Origin: Rheum nobile
Taxonomy: Eukaryota; Streptophyta; Magnoliopsida; Caryophyllales; Polygonaceae
NCBI GenBank assembly: GCA_027886185.1
Contig: WOAB01000040.1
Span: 1,860,001-1,924,000, forward strand
Direction of reading: 5' to 3'
DNA: 64,000 nt
In this document: piece by piece, positions 12,820 through 22,598 of the stretch
Layout of the letters: each line of letters starts with the position of its first letter
Position numbering within the stretch: position 1 is the stretch's first letter
Notes under the pieces: generated by a model
The model's input: the letters and a program-made list of their open reading frames with translations, nothing else
What the model was told of the DNA's origin: nothing
Database searches by the model: none
Translations under genes and position numbers: made by a program

Positions 12820-15654
12820 TAGGGGTGTTTAAACGGTCCAGACTGGACCAGACCGTTATATATGGTCCGGTCTGGACCGGTGGACCGTAAACTTTTCAAT
12901 ACTTGAATTGTGGATCGGACCGGTTTAATTACGGTTCGGTCCGGTCTCGGACCGTAATGGACATTTTATATTTTTCCTAATGTTCTTAAAAAAAAATTGA
13001 GATAAAAGTGGTCATATAATGATACATTTACAGTCCAAATCTTGACCGGACCGTTTGACTATAAAAATGAATGTACTTAGGGTTTAATGATGTAATATCC
13101 CGCATTTTATAAGGGTATTTTGGAATTTTTATTATGCCCGTATGGCTAAAAGGATGTTCGGGTACAAATATATTTAACCCGGGATTAAAAGAACTCGTAC
13201 CCATACTTTCTTCGCCCATACAAGTGCGACCTTTTAGCAAAATCGTCATAACTTTTGATTCCATGATCCATTCAATGTGAAATTTGGAAGGATTAAAATA
13301 GACTTCTAGATATAACTCCTCGATTTGGAATCACCTCATTTGGAGTTCAGAGCTGATAGAACGGCCCCGTCGAAGTCAGGACGATTTCCTGATGGTCACG
13401 ACCGCACCCGCGGTGAGAGCATGACCGCACCCGCGGCGAGCGCTGACAGCTTCGTCTTCGCGATAAGATTTCCGAAATTCTATCCTTTTGGCCACTTGGC
13501 CACTTGCTCCACTTGGCTCTTTTGCCTTGTCCCCTTCTTGTTTCCCATGAGGAGGCTCGGATTTGGGCTATAAAAGGGGTGAATCCGAAGCTCTTCTTCT
13601 CTTCTTCTTCCTTCTTTTCTCTTCATTTTCTCTGTTTTTCTCCCCTCTGAATTTGCCATTTTCGGGGCTGTTGGAGCTCGATTCGAGAAGGCTCACGAGT
13701 TGGAGAAGGTTGCCCAAGTGTTAGACTAAAGCTTTGAGGTGTTTTGAGGTCATTCGAATGCAAAACAAAGCCTTCACGATTTGGGTAATTTTTCTTCCCC
13801 GCCATGGCTGTTCTTCGAGCTTTCTCTGGGCACCCCACCGCACCCCACGGCAGTCCTCTACCGCACCCGCGGCAAGGCTTGTCCGAGAGGTGTTTTGTGT
13901 GGTTTGGCCTTGGGCTTTGGCTTGTTTCCTTTGTTTCTTCTTATATTCTTTTAGATTCATATATAAGTGTATTGAATCTAACTTAGGGTCTTGTTATGGG
14001 CCATTTCTTAGGGATTTAATATCCAAGATCTGCTCCAGTTTCAGATCCAGGAACTAGACGTTGCTCAGCTTGATTCGAAGTTGTCGGATCCAAGGCAAGT
14101 GACGGTTCGCTCTTGCTCATCATTCCATACTTTCATTAATTATCAATTATTTGTTGTTAATTAATTTGGGATGATTTCTTGTTTATGTTGGGAACAGTTT
14201 TGATCAACTATTTGATAAAAGAAGTGCTATTATAATAGGTTGTATATTGCTAGATATAGCGCTATTATGTTCATAATGGTTTTGTTGTGGATTTTAAAGG
14301 TGAAATTCATATAAAAAGATTATAATAGGTTGCATATACTGTTAGTAGCAACGCTATTTTGATATATATATATATATATAGATTGTTAGATCTATGATGT
14401 TGGCCTTGATGGCTTTGATTTGATATGATGTTGACTGTGTTGAACTGTTTAGTTAGCACGAGTATTTGTAGGGACGATGGATGGAGGTCCAGTCGTTTCT
14501 TGATAATTAAATGGAGAAAAGGGCATTGAGACCCTAATACCATTGGTGAGTCATGACTAGCCTCTATACTCGGGTATAGAGGTGGTGCACTTAGCTAGTG
14601 TCACAAATCTAGGGAGTATTCCCAAGGATCTCTCGTCTCGGGACGAGCAGATCATAAAAGTTTGTAACGTGATGTGTGTGTGTGTTGACATTTAATAAGA
14701 TACGTGCCATGAGTATGCACATAATGAAAATGCCTTGACCTTAATATAAAGTGCCGTATGAGTAAGCACTTATTTAAAATGTTTGGCGAGTATTGCAGCT
14801 AGGCGCTAGTGCAGCTAGGAAAGCTCGTCTTAGTTGTAGATCGCTCGAATGCGATACTGTGATTGTGTGTATATTATAAATTAAGTTTCCCAACATTTGT
14901 CATTGTTTCCTATAAGGCTCATTTCATTTGGAGTCTTCTTTTGGGACTGATTGCTGTGAGACCCGGTCTCCAGAGTCTTCTCTTGATCATGCTGTTTCAT
15001 TTATTCTAGTAGGAGTATGATGGTTGACTAGCGTACTCGGTTATTATTCGAGGGACGATAAGTCTAACCTAATACGACTGCTTCGAACCACTATGCTTTG
15101 TACCCTTGCGTAGTCTTTCATTAGACTGACCAACCGTTATATTCCTTGCATGGTTGGCTGGTGTCATCCGTCTGATTCGGCACATCAGGTATGTTGCAGA
15201 TCTAAGAAGGCTAGAACGACTATGAAGATGAACGGTGTTTTGTTTTCGACAAGTTGTTTTGTCGCTTTGTATTTAAAAGATTTCCGCTGTGCTATTTTGT
15301 ATTTCTGATGAAATTGGGTCGTTTTAGGAATCGTGTAATTCCGCGACCATGTGGTTTAATAAAAGTTATGATTTTAGTATTGTAACTGTGTTTTAAGTCA
15401 GTTATGACGTCGGAAAAGCCTGTGGTGACTTCGGGGTTTACGTCCGGGGTCATCGGCAGTAGCGCTTTCAAATGAGGTTAAATTTGGGGGTGTTACAAAT
15501 GAGATATATTTATTATAACAAAAACATATTACGGTCCATTACGGTCCGGACCGTAAATTTACGATCCTAGACCGAACCGTAACCCGTACACCATTAAAAC
15601 CATGGACCGAACCGTAATTACCGGTTTGGTCCGGTCTAAAAATGAACACCCCTA
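12820..15654. mobile_element. Non-autonomous hAT-type element, TSD AGTTTTGA, split by a solo LTR
   Basis: The termini are inverted: TAGGGGTGTTTA on the left and, reading inward from the right, TAGGGGTGTTCA. The 8-bp duplication AGTTTTGA is perfect (12812-12819 and 15655-15662). An 8-bp duplication and (C/T)AGGGGTG ends are typical of hAT MITEs. Without the nested LTR the element is about 420 bp. Its subterminal parts are packed with GGTCCGG, GGACCGT and ACGGTCC motifs in both orientations. It encodes nothing and would depend on an autonomous hAT element. Confidence 0.93.
13091..15497 (+). mobile_element. Solo LTR, 2407 bp, TSD AATGA, inside the hAT element
   Basis: It starts TGTAATATCCCGC and ends GGGGGTGTTACA, with AATGA at 13086-13090 and 15498-15502. 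A TATA box (CTATAAAAGGGG) lies at about 13568, with a pyrimidine-rich leader after it. GC-rich motifs ACCGCACCCGCGG occur twice before the TATA box and again after it. A (TA)n run is at about 14360. It lacks internal retroelement sequence. The TATA context and the last 300 bp match the solo LTR at 59118-60906, so both belong to one family; the family has no coding copy in this window. Confidence 0.94.
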
Positions 15655-16048
15655 AGTTTTGAAGTCTAATTTTGGATTTTCAAACCTTATAAGTTGTGCA
15701 CGAAATGGTATGTTGCGTGTCTAGTTTTCATGCACAAGGATGGTAATTTCATGAACACTCATTGGTAATTTCATGAAGTGTTGGTGTTATGATCATGCAT
15801 AGACTCTACACAGTTCCAATGGCAAACTAAAACAGACACAGTAACGGGCAACACTAAATCCAAAATGCTTGGTTTTTGTAGTACAAATTACCAATGTCTA
15901 CATGAGCAACTGCAATAGCCAATACAAAAACACCTAAACCTAATAAGTAACACCATTAAGCCATATAGCAACAACAAAAATACCAGCAACAAGTCCAATA
16001 TTCAAGGTTGAAGAAGCTCTCATTTTGTCAATCTTTGCATCTTTTTCT
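15655..16048. other. AT-rich stretch without recognised features
   Basis: Beyond the hAT duplication the sequence shows a short internal repeat ('ggtaatttcatgaa' twice near 15745-15778). I see no coding signal. Confidence 0.6.
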
Positions 16049-16345
16049 TTAATCTGTTTTTGTAGAGCAATGTTCTTTGCTTCCAAATCCTTCTTCTTTT
16101 TTGCTGACAAGTTTCTTCATGGTGTTTGATGCGTGGCTATCAAAAGGTCCATCAATCCAATTGAAGAATTCACAACCTCTCTCAATATTTGCTTCATATC
16201 TTGGGCATTCATAGAATATTCTTCCATAATTTCTAGGATTGTGTGAGTTGTGGATATCCTTGCCCTCATGTTGCATTGGCAAACAGTTTCAGTGTTGTTT
16301 GACACATAACTAAAAGTGGACATAATAAATTCACCACTACATCCA
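16049..16345 (-). pseudogene. GRF-type zinc-finger gene fragment
   Basis: On the minus strand a C-x-C pair (CQCNMRAR) is followed, after a one-base frame change, by NSHNPRNYGRIFYECPRY and GCEFFNWID. This is the order of the GRF zinc finger, whose core is NPGRxFYxC followed by C-x-FFxWxD. The glycine of the usual NPGR is displaced to N-Y-G-R. A short lysine-rich tail follows. GRF fingers are often encoded by accessory genes in plant MULE elements, so it may belong with the MuDR remnant at 10680-12518. It faces that remnant, as in such two-gene elements. The frameshift makes it a pseudogene. Confidence 0.7.
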
Positions 16346-16399
16346 CAACAAGTAGAAAAGGTAATTGAATGTACAGATAAATTAATGCACAAATATGTT

Positions 16400-16970
16400 C
16401 AGATAATAAATTCACCATTGCCAAACCAATACACAAATATGGAAATCATAGCTTCTCCTAAGTGAACCAATGCCCAGATAGTTCAATGGCAATAGCCAAA
16501 CCAATCCATACTAACCGAATTCACAAAAATTATGCCACTCAAACATTATAGATAATTGAATCAAAATATTGAACCAATCAACTTCAGAAATTGAACCAGA
16601 TATTGAACCTGCTTGAAACAAGAAATTAAACACAAAATCTAGCTTCATAGAGCGTCAATTAACCTAATCAATCAACTTCAACATACATATACCCTAAACT
16701 TAACCTAATTGATCGATCAATAAAGAAGAAGAAAAGTATATGTCGAAATTGTGCCATTTGGGGAATTTTACATTTAACATATGTTTCCTTCTTTAATGGA
16801 CATGTGTAATTTTGTTCCTTTAAAAAAATAGTTCCACTCTTTCTCCCACTTTCTTTACAACTGTCAGCTTAATTTCTCAAATTTGTAAAATGACCCTTTT
16901 ATATTAGAATTTTGTTTTTTTTGTTTGCAAAGTTAGAATTTATATGCTATTTATTGTATACTCTATGGTA
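16400..16970. other. AT-rich stretch, no gene recognised
   Basis: Possible promoter or terminal part of the GRF-bearing element. Several near-repeats of 'ttgaaccaatcaactt' occur near 16570-16690. No terminal inverted repeat matching 9480-9700 could be found. Confidence 0.5.
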
Positions 16971-16971
16971 G

Positions 16972-17175
16972 TAAATGTATGTTGTGCATAATAATGGAAT
17001 TTTTAATGTAAAACTTAAAGTTTTTTAATATTTCTTCCCCCTCTTTACTACTTATAAAAATATTTTGTAACAAATGTATGTTCTGCATAATCATGAAAAT
17101 TTCAAGGTAAAACCTTAATGTTATTTTAATATTCTTTTCCCCTCTTTACTACTTGTAAAAAATGTTTTTTTGTGT
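16972..17175. repeat. Tandem duplication, about 100-bp period, two copies
   Basis: Both copies run 'aaatgtatgtt(g/c)tgcataat', 'aatgtaaaac' or 'aaggtaaaac', 'tttaatattct' and 'cccctctttactacttataaaaa' in order. They differ by scattered substitutions. Confidence 0.8.
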
Positions 17176-17339
17176 TATACTCGTACAAAGTACGGGGTCT
17201 ACACTAATTAAACTAATATGATCGGCCCTAATGACAAAAAACATTAAATCTAATATAATTAAGGCTGGAAAATATAAGTTAAAATATCCATAAAATGATA
17301 GAACAAATCATCCCAAGATATCCTTGCGGAAGGATCCCT

Positions 17340-17640
17340 GAACAAATCAAGCAACGCGTCTAGAAGGCAATGCACGGACTATGCCCCGGACCGCGCCGTC
17401 CAAGCCTCGTCTGTGCACATGATTCAGTGATTGGTTCACGGTTCTTCACACCTTTGTGCACTTTTTCTGGCAATGACAAATCCGTTTTTCGGATCGTTTT
17501 CCAAATGAAGTTTCGAATCGATGTAAACTAGAGAGTTGTAGTTATTTGAGTCCAATTTTCAACTGTTCTTGAACTAGCTTGAGATCAACTTTATAGCCAA
17601 AGTTATGGTCATTTTACTGAACATTGCTCAGTCTTTGACG
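17340..17640 (-). other. Probable LTR remnant
   Basis: Read on the minus strand, this has the order 'accataactttgg...', 'tcatttggaaaacgatc', then a GC-rich cluster 'ggacggcgcggtccggggcatagtccgtgca'. The same order (a 'cataacttt' stretch, a 'catttggag' stretch, then a GC-rich motif) occurs in the LTR at 13091-15497. No ends are seen. Confidence 0.4.
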
Positions 17641-17797
17641 AGATCTTCAACGTTACAAAAAATCTCCATCTTGATTCTTTTTTCTCGACGGTCTTGGCCT
17701 CCGTCCCAGGATATCTTTACTAGGTCTCATATGGTTCTCATCAAAGGGTACTCATAAAACATATTCATATTTTTCAATAGCTTAACATGTTGAGGCC

Positions 17798-18060
17798 TTA
17801 CAAGCCTCTTTTATCACGTCTAAGCAGTAGCCCCTCCACCATCAACAAGAGGGTCAACTTCAATTTGTAATTGTCAAAATCACGATAATCTTTGAATTTG
17901 GTGTACATCTCTTGTACTGTCGTCTTAAGACCAGCATGACCATAAAAAATCGCTCCATGAGTAGCTTGTCTTCTTTTGTGTCCATTGATGGAAGTTCTCC
18001 ACAACTCAACCCAATAATGAGACAATACTCCTTCAGTGAAAACCTCAATTCATTTCTTGC
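17798..18060 (-). pseudogene. DUF1985-type transposon gene fragment
   Basis: Two overlapping minus frames together give MRFSLKEYCLIIGLSCG followed, after a frame change, by KLKLTLLLMVEGLLLRRDK. This matches the pattern of the plant DUF1985 domain (RFxLxEFxLxTGLxCG, then KLxLxxxxEGxLL). DUF1985 proteins are mostly transposon-encoded, often in the same gene as an Ulp1 peptidase. No peptidase domain is seen here. It is a short dead fragment; host-gene origin is unlikely. Confidence 0.6.
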
Positions 18061-18971
18061 ATTATCATACCATAATTCCTACTTCTTCTTTGTTTGAAGT
18101 TGCTTATAAATAACAACATGCAATGTCTGAGATGAAAATGACACATGTTGCAACATCTTTAGTATCTTTTCAAACATGTAATCCAGAACCTCATGTCAAT
18201 CCGCATGTATTAATTTGTTTTCTATCTCAAGAACAAAAAATATCTTGCAATAACGTTAAGTTTGCCATAGAAGTGTCCCCTCTATAATACATGTACATTA
18301 TCTGCAAACATATAGTAACTTCCATAAAATTCCAAATTTTAAAATCAAACCATTTTGGGAGGTTAACAAGGTGTTAGATATAGAAAAACTTACATTTCGT
18401 TTGAAGGCTGTGAATTTTTTTACCTTCACTCCTTTCGATTTTCCCATCACTGATTTGGATTTCGATTAAACCTCTTTCAATTGTTCATATGGGCTTCTGG
18501 ATTTTTCCTTCGCAGATTTCCTCTCAACCTCAAATTTCAATTTTGTAACTTTGCCCTTCACTTCAATTTTTGACATCTTCTTCCGGTCCTATGCTTCATC
18601 ATTTTTCCTCTTTCTTTTGCCTCTTAAAATTGCCATTGATTTTTTAGGATTTTTTAAAGTGTTCAAAATTCAAAAGAATGAAATATTACATATGTTGGCT
18701 TCACAAGCAAACCAATCAAGAAATAATGGGGTTACAAGAATGGAGGAAGTTGAGGGAGGTTTACAGAGCTTGATAGAGACAATAATGGCTTGTAAGAATT
18801 TTAAGAAGTTTTGGAGAGCGGTTGTGCGTGGTAATGGGTTTTTTTCTCAAGTTTTTTGGGATGAATTTTAGTTTTCAAAATGGATTTTCAAAGAATGGAA
18901 AAATGGGGGCTGCCCCCACTGAGATTGAATATATATATATTTGTTTTTTTTTTCTCAAAAATCAAAGTAGT
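18061..18971. other. Possible remainder of the DUF1985 gene and a stray hAT end
   Basis: Minus-strand reading near 18400-18560 is lysine-rich (M-G-K-S-K-G-V-K-V-K-K...) and might be the 5' coding part of the fragment at 17798. The forward ORF at 18551-18871 is not recognised. At 18904-18923 the string GGGGGCTGCCCCCACTGAG repeats the subterminal sequence of the hAT element at 19000. Confidence 0.4.
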
Positions 18972-19476
18972 CAGTGACGGAGCTATTTAGGGCTAGTGGG
19001 GGCTGCCCCCACTGAACATTTTTTTAGAAGCTTTATGTCTATTCTAAATTTTTTTTCGAGAGCTCCCATGTATTTTTTCAAAATTATTAGTGAGTTTTAA
19101 AGAAATTGATTTTAGTTGAGGACTAATCTTGTCTAAATTTTTTTATATTTTCTTATAAAGTTTATTTGTGTATACATGTTGTAACTACTACTGTTGAAAG
19201 AGTTCTTTATGCTATGAAACTTGTCAAGACGTGAGTATGCAATCAACTTGGGATGTGATTTGATGAATTGTGTGATTGCTTTTATTGAGAAATATGTAAT
19301 GAGATCTATTGAAATTGAAGATACTATTGTAAGATTTCGTAACATGACACGTTAAAATATGTTGTAGTAATAAAAAATCTTATGCGGTTTTTAATAGTTT
19401 AATATTCTATATTATAAATTTATCATAATATTTTTATTTTAGCTCCCAGTGAAATAGAATCTTGTGTCCATCCCTG
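18972..19476 (+). mobile_element. Deleted hAT element with imperfect TSD
   Basis: The left end is CAGTGACGGA and the right end, read inward, is CAGGGATGGA, typical of plant hAT elements. Flanking octamers AAAGTAGT and AAAACAGT match at six of eight sites, and the two differences are transitions. The 505-bp body keeps both ends and only the end of the transposase gene. Confidence 0.8.
19178..19350 (+). pseudogene. hAT transposase C-terminal dimerisation remnant
   Basis: The forward frame reads TTVERVLYAMKLVKT, then C-N-Q-L-G-M, F-D-E-L-C-D-C, and after a frame change I-E-K-Y-V. This is the order of the hAT C-terminal dimerisation region (STATVERxFSAMKxIKTxLRNRxGD... C.. YIEKD). Stops at the expected lysine/arginine positions and one frameshift mark it as dead. 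Confidence 0.75.
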
Positions 19477-19689
19477 AAAACAGTGAAAAGAAAAGGTAGA
19501 AGGAAGGGAAAAAATTACCTTTTTTCAAAAATCAGGATAAGGCATGGGTGCTAATATTTTCGACCTTTTTTCCACAAAATTAGACATTGTTCCTAATGAA
19601 GTAGGCATGGGTGCTATTTTAAAAGAACCAAGTCATTTTCACAATACTAAAATTTGTAGTGGGTTAAAAAGTGCTAATTTGATTATAGT

Positions 19690-19970
19690 TAAAGTGCATA
19701 TATAGGAACTCAAAGTGCATTTAGTATATAAACACATTTACAAAATATACGTATATTAAATGCTCGCATAGAGTATATAAATGTGCATGTTTAGTATGTT
19801 AAAGTGCATGTTTATCAAAAGTACACATGTGAGTTAAAGTGCATGTTTAGTATGATGAATTAAATGCTTAGTATGTTAAAGTACATGTTTAATATGTTGA
19901 AGTGTATTGTTAGCTTTTAAAATACTTAAGTGCATACTTAAGATGTTAAAGTGCATATTCAGTATTTAAA
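19690..19970. repeat. Irregular tandem repeat of 'agtatgttaaagtgcatgttt'
   Basis: About ten diverged units of roughly 20 bp, with 'aaagtgcat' as the most conserved part, extend over 280 bp. No coding meaning. Confidence 0.75.
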
Positions 19971-20529
19971 AATGAAAAAAATTTAAAAAAAGTGAAGTAA
20001 TAATAATAAAGTTTGTAATATTTGCGATTTTCCACTCAACAACTTTTAATATTAGTTCTTCATTCCCTTGATTTAATGATCAGCTCCCCACCATTTAACC
20101 TAATCCCATATTCGTATGATCCAAACTCATATAATAATACAAAATTGTTTGGGTCTACTAAAAGTTCAATGATTGTGGGAATGAATGTTTTCTCTACTTC
20201 TACATCTTCAACACAGTCACGTTTGATTCGAGCAAAATTCTTGGGTAACAATAATCAATACATGGGCCAATATACGAGAGACTGAATTTGAGCTTAATTA
20301 ATTACTAATATATAATTTGAATACCATTCTGGTTCATTCTTCAAATAATATGATCTTCTAGGATGTATGTGTTGTTGATCTTTTTAATTTTTTGTAAGAA
20401 GGAACAGGGAATTGCATGAAAGGCAACACAAAGTAGAAAAATCGTGATCTATTATGAATAGATGTATCTAACTACATTAAAAATAGTAGCATGATTTACA
20501 AAATCTGGGAGGTTTATGATTGATCTCCG
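19971..20529. other. 3' flank of the SAUR gene
   Basis: Two opposed small ORFs overlap at 20022-20285; neither is recognised and they are complements of one another. From about 20300 to 20529 the sequence would be the 3' UTR and downstream region of the interrupted SAUR gene. No other feature is seen. Confidence 0.5.
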
Positions 20530-20667
20530 CTAACAACAACTAATTGGTAATGGACATTGAATATGTGTTGATGAGGATGCTAAAATTGAGCAGCAGAAGT
20601 CAGATAATGATAGAATTAGTGCTTCCTCCATCTCTCTAGCTATGCTCTGCTGAATCATAGAGATCGC
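20530..20667 (-). pseudogene. SAUR auxin-responsive protein, C-terminal part (residues 97-141)
   Basis: Minus-strand bases 20667-20533 continue in frame from Tyr96 encoded at 58804-58806. They give A-I-S-M-I-Q-Q-S-I-A-R-E-M-E-E-A-L, which fits the family pattern EYxxSLIQxxVAxDxEKALL. After that come a cysteine- and serine-rich tail and a TAG stop at 20530-20532. The point of interruption is the duplication ATCGC (20663-20667 and 58799-58803) of the Copia element. This piece is 38 kb from the rest of its gene. Without the insertion the protein would have 141 residues, normal for this SAUR group. I see no other disabling change, so the insertion looks like the primary lesion. Confidence 0.9.
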
Positions 20668-21219
20668 TAAAGGAATATCCTTTAATCAATGTGGCAATTA
20701 TTGATAATAGAATAGAATTAATAATGGAAATTTATAATTCAAATATTTTAGGTAGTCATAGTGTTTTGCTAGAAGCCAACTATGATTTATGGGCTAAATT
20801 AGATTAGATCCATTGCTATTATAACCGGTCCTATTAGGTCACACACAATAGAGTAATTGGGCTAGATCAAAGTAACTCGAGGCGCAATGTGGGGACATGA
20901 GATTTTCGGACATAGAGTAATTGGGTTAACGTGAAAGAGTGGATTATTCATCAAGTAATAATAAAGTTTTATCTATTTACTTGATGATATAAGGAAAGTT
21001 ATTGATGTGACCCTGCCTAGGGTCAATCATGAATACCTTAAGAGTTCGTATGACCCAAGGAGTGGCAAGCAATTATGCCATGGGCTTGGTGGTTCTACTT
21101 CACCAAATCGAAGATGCACACGACACCGCGCTAGGATGATAGTCTTGCATTTTCCATGGGCCCAATTTTGATACATTCGTGCAAACGGGCCCAAATTTGG
21201 TGGAGACCCTCATAACCAC

Positions 21220-22516
21220 TGATCAGCGCTACTTTGTGGGGTTTAACTAGGAGTTGTTACCGGTGTTTTGGGTACCATTTGGAGAGTTTAGAGCGTTAAT
21301 ATGGAGTATGGAGTTGAGGGGAAAGAGTATGATATTGGTGGCGTAGAAGAGCTTAAATGAAGATTATGAAGATGGAGGAGAAAGCCACCTGAAAAGACTA
21401 GAGAAGACGAAGAAGGAAAAGCTAAAGACCTTTACAGAAACTTTTCCGCGGTCGCGGAAAATCCGCCGCGGTCGCGGAGTATTACGGGGCAAATGAAGAC
21501 AACGAGATTCAACAGTAAGTTTTCCGTGGTCGCGGAAAATCCTCCGCGGTCGCGGAAAACACGTTATCAGACGCACCGAAGACTTCGTCCGAAGATTTGC
21601 TTTTTACTTTTATTTCCTTTTTCTTTTATTTCTTTTATTCCGATTAGTTATTTTATTTCCTTTTAGATTGTGTTTGTTATCTTTAGTTTTTAGGTTTGCT
21701 AGGTTATTTAACCTAAGTTCCTAGCAACCACTATTATCATTCAGACTACGATTCAACATTGTTTTTCCTTTGAGTTTTTGAGTTTCAAGACTATGAAGAA
21801 CTAAGCAACCTTTGCTTAGTCCGACGATTGAAGCCTTCATTTGATATATGATTGTGAGATTTTAGTTCTATTCCTATTCCTTTGATTATATCTTTTCTCT
21901 TGAGCTTATTCCTATTGATTCTTATTGATTTGACTGGATTGATCACCTAGTTGATATTAGTAATTGTCTATTGCTAGGGTTTGGATATTTCGAGTTGAAA
22001 TCCCTTATCTTGTGTAGCAACCATGATATTCTAGGACTAGTTGGACTAGCTTATTGTGAAAGAGAATTGATTATGTGTTAAATGCTGCGAGTTGCGGTGT
22101 TGCATGTATCCTGATTAATTCATATGCTTCTTGCTGCTATTGTTCTAAATCTTGATAGTTTCTTGTGCGTTCGATAGTTAGGATTATCAGGACTAGTTGG
22201 ACTGGTAACTATTTCAGAATAGGGATATGAATATTCATAGGAAGGGATAGAGATAATCTAGGATCAATCAAACAAATGAATGGTGAATATTTGTCTGGCT
22301 AAGTACTTTTTCCCAATTGATTACAACATTTGCTTTACTTTACTTTGTTTAATTGCAAACAAACCAACAAACCCCCCTTTGTTACCTTTGACTTACACTT
22401 GTGCACTTAGAAAGATTACCTCCTCCCTGTGTGATTCGACCCTTGCTTGCCTATTCTACTTAGTTAGGTTTTTAAGGATTTACTTTGATTAGGCATCACG
22501 ACTTTAGCCCGTATCA
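21220..22516 (+). repeat. 5' LTR of the Athila-like element
   Basis: It carries four copies of a near-palindrome related to TTTTCCGCGGTCGCGGAAAA at about 21447-21560. A small ORF at 22280-22492 is repeated in the 3' LTR and is not a gene. Confidence 0.93.
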
Positions 22517-22519
22517 AAT

Positions 22520-22537
22520 TGGCGTCGTTACAGGGGA
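22520..22537 (+). other. Primer-binding site, tRNA-Asp type
   Basis: TGGCGTCGTTACAGGGGA lies four bases after the 5' LTR. It differs at three sites from TGGCGCCGTTGCCGGGGA, the usual Athila site complementary to tRNA-Asp. Confidence 0.8.
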
Positions 22538-22598
22538 GGCAAGTTTTGATTTTTCTTTGTGTGTGTTTGTGTGCCAATTTTTTGCGTGGACCTATCTT

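Noticed and set aside
9480..16880. Possible terminal inverted repeats of the MULE
   Set aside because: The left 'aaccacc'-rich stretch and the reverse complement of 16740-16880 do not align beyond a few bases.
20022..20285. ORFs of 87 codons (plus) and 63 codons (minus)
   Set aside because: They are complementary to each other, AT-rich, and neither is recognised.
22280..22492. ORF of 70 codons, repeated at 27559-27786
   Set aside because: Both are the same LTR sequence; no protein similarity is known to me.
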